Of a DNA stretch of 64,000 bases, positions 63,126 through 64,000 are shown in pieces. The translations under genes were made by a program, and so were the position numbers. Positions within the stretch are counted from its first letter, which is position 1. Every line of letters starts with the position of its first letter. Under the pieces are notes generated by a model. The model did no database searches. It saw only the letters and a list, made by a program, of their open reading frames with translations, and was not told where the DNA came from. This stretch comes from Bdellovibrionales bacterium (lineage in GTDB: Bacteria > Bdellovibrionota > UBA1018). The stretch covers positions 278,307 to 342,306 of the forward strand of contig JAFEAP010000005.1 of the NCBI GenBank assembly GCA_018266355.1. Direction: 5' to 3'.

Positions 63126-63233
63126 TTACGCCTTCTTCTTGCCGGCTTTTTTCGCCTTCAGCTTGGCCTTTTTCTTCGCTTGGCCCTTACGGCGGACCAT
63201 CTTGCGGGTCTTGTTCTTACGTCCACGTCCCAT
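63126..63233 (-). CDS. 35-residue Lys/Arg-rich basic protein
   Basis: MGRGRKNKTRKMVRRKGQAK, then KKAKLKAKKAGKKKA. Nineteen of the 35 residues are Lys or Arg and there is no acidic residue. AAGGAGAG precedes the ATG at good spacing, and a terminator follows 27 bases after the stop. It has its own transcription unit. A nucleic-acid-binding role (small ribosomal or nucleoid peptide) is plausible. It matches no protein I can name. Confidence 0.75.
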   Translation of the reverse strand: MGRGRKNKTRKMVRRKGQAKKKAKLKAKKAGKKKA

Positions 63234-63284
63234 GATTCTCTCCTTGGTTCAGTTTCCTATTTCTTATCCCGGCCTTCGAAAAAA

Positions 63285-63767
63285 TCAAACTCTCGCGGCG
63301 CTCATCTCCGAACTCGACCGCCTTCCGAAATCCTTACCCGGCAAGCCCCAGAAGTAATCGTAACCGAAGGTCCTTCTCGTCTCGTGGAACCGCAAGTCGA
63401 GCCGCTCGCGAAACGCTTCGCGATTTTCCGCATCGCCATATTCGAACGTCAGCACCCACTCGTCGCCTTCGCGCCGCGACTTCGACTCGGAAAGAACGTG
63501 CTTCAAAACTGCCGGGGTGTTCGTCGTCATCGCGAAGAGCGCCCAATCTCCGTTTTCGTCCCGACCGACGAGCGACCGCTCGTCATGGACGACGTGCGAG
63601 CCGACCCGAGCGGTGTATTCGAGCGCAATCCCGCCGCCGCGTGAGGCCGAACCGAGCGCCTCCCCGATCCGAGCGATCGACGTAAACGTCTCGCCCTCGT
63701 GATTGGTTCCGCCCCCGCGATATTCTCCGGAAACCTTTCGCAAACCTTCGAGCCAGTCGATTTTCAT
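63285..63767 (-). CDS. Conserved-looking protein of unknown function
   Basis: 160 residues, no signal peptide or membrane span. It reads as an antiparallel beta-barrel-like domain (SGEYRGGGTNHEGE; IALEYTARVGSHVVHDERSL; EWVLTFEYGDAENR). The pattern resembles small DUF1579/heme-nitrobindin-like folds, but I cannot confirm that. The C-terminus (GLPGKDFGRR) is loose. It lies between the 5S gene terminator and the small basic gene. Confidence 0.55.
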   Translation of the reverse strand: MKIDWLEGLRKVSGEYRGGGTNHEGETFTSIARIGEALGSASRGGGIALEYTARVGSHVVHDERSLVGRDENGDWALFAMTTNTPAVLKHVLSESKSRREGDEWVLTFEYGDAENREAFRERLDLRFHETRRTFGYDYFWGLPGKDFGRRSSSEMSAARV

Positions 63768-63798
63768 AGCCGCGAGGCTAACGAAGTCCGTGAAATAG

Positions 63799-63832
63799 AA
63801 AAAGCCCGAAGGATTTCTCCTTCGGGCTTTTT
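63799..63832. terminator. Bidirectional terminator after 5S rRNA
   Basis: AAAAGCCCGAAGGA pairs with TCCTTCGGGCTTTT around a TTTC loop, with T-runs on both strands. It lies 50 bases beyond the 5S 3' end. Confidence 0.9.
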
Positions 63833-63882
63833 AGTACGAATCAGCGCGATATTCTCAAGCGGTGATTCGTCTCGAAATAAAA

Positions 63883-64000
63883 TGGGGGCATCGTGCTATG
63901 TTAGCGCCGAGCTACCTCGGTACTATTTTCGCCGCTGGCGGGCTTAACTTCTGAGTTCGAGATGGGATCAGGTGGAACCCCGCCGCTATAGACACCCCCA
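63883..64000 (-). rRNA. rrf: 5S ribosomal RNA
   Basis: The reverse strand reads TGGGGGTGTC at its 5' end (64000) and GATGCCCCCA at its 3' end (63883). These pair as helix I with wobble bases. The conserved interior GGTTCCACCTGATCCCATC, then GAACTCAGAAGTTAAGC, is intact. The length of 118 is normal. 23S and 16S should lie beyond the right edge. Confidence 0.95.

Noticed and set aside
62846..63357. Plus-strand ORFs of 63 to 129 residues
   Set aside because: No SD, no domain, and they run through the terminator and antisense of the small basic gene.

Overview
The window looks like a chromosomal segment from a GC-rich, LPS-bearing Gram-negative bacterium. The lipid A (lpxD, fabZ, lpxA, lpxB, lpxK), BamA/Skp, LolC/LolD and heptosyltransferase genes make this firm. 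The many secreted Cys-rich proteins of unknown function, HExxH proteases, a Hanks-type kinase with a PEGA tail and short outer-membrane barrels suggest a Bdellovibrionota or other former deltaproteobacterial lineage. That placement is inference, not proof. No tRNA, CRISPR array, transposase or prophage was seen.

Layout. (1) 73-4846, + strand: a TPR protein, then gshA, cbs and a cystathionine gamma-lyase, a compact set for making cysteine from homocysteine and committing it to gamma-glutamylcysteine. (2) 4843-9119: a lipoprotein-like protein, a barrel protein and a periplasmic M3 peptidase, with a 21-residue peptide ORF behind it. (3) 9126-15645: a signalling stretch with a PPM phosphatase, HD-GYP protein, OmpR-type regulator and Hanks-type kinase, plus an outer-membrane protein. 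(4) 15767-21938: cell-wall and housekeeping genes (mpl, serine hydrolase, FAD oxidoreductase, L,D-transpeptidase, GT2, ssb). (5) 22001-31585: an Rsm22-like methyltransferase, two secreted Cys-containing proteins, rsmB, sppA and three small barrels. (6) rpsA with its own promoter and terminator, then two tandem secreted HExxH proteases, each with its own promoter and terminator. (7) 36681-41751: an RHS/YD-repeat protein whose secreted N-terminus is separated from its body by one -1 frame change at a T6 tract. It is followed by an AT-rich tail of very small membrane and proline-rich ORFs. (8) 41915-57609: an almost unbroken minus-strand envelope cluster, trxB, lysS, lolC, lolD, bamA, skp, lpxD, fabZ, lpxA, lpxB, lpxK, a DUF3108 lipoprotein and two glycosyltransferases. 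(9) 57711-63767: a small acidic protein, rhomboid protease, methylmalonyl-CoA epimerase, HTTM pair, Gly/Tyr-repeat secreted protein, a 35-residue very basic protein and an unknown protein. The window ends in a minus-strand 5S rRNA whose operon continues to the right.

How it works together: region 8 covers lipid A synthesis, lipoprotein release and barrel assembly and is probably co-transcribed, with overlapping stop-start codons (TGATG, ATGA, GTGA) coupling several genes. The most promising unexplained locus is region 7. Other candidates are a multibranched intergenic RNA at 59202-59313, a possible small RNA starting near 62954, the 21-residue peptide at 9054, and several small ORFs under 45 residues.
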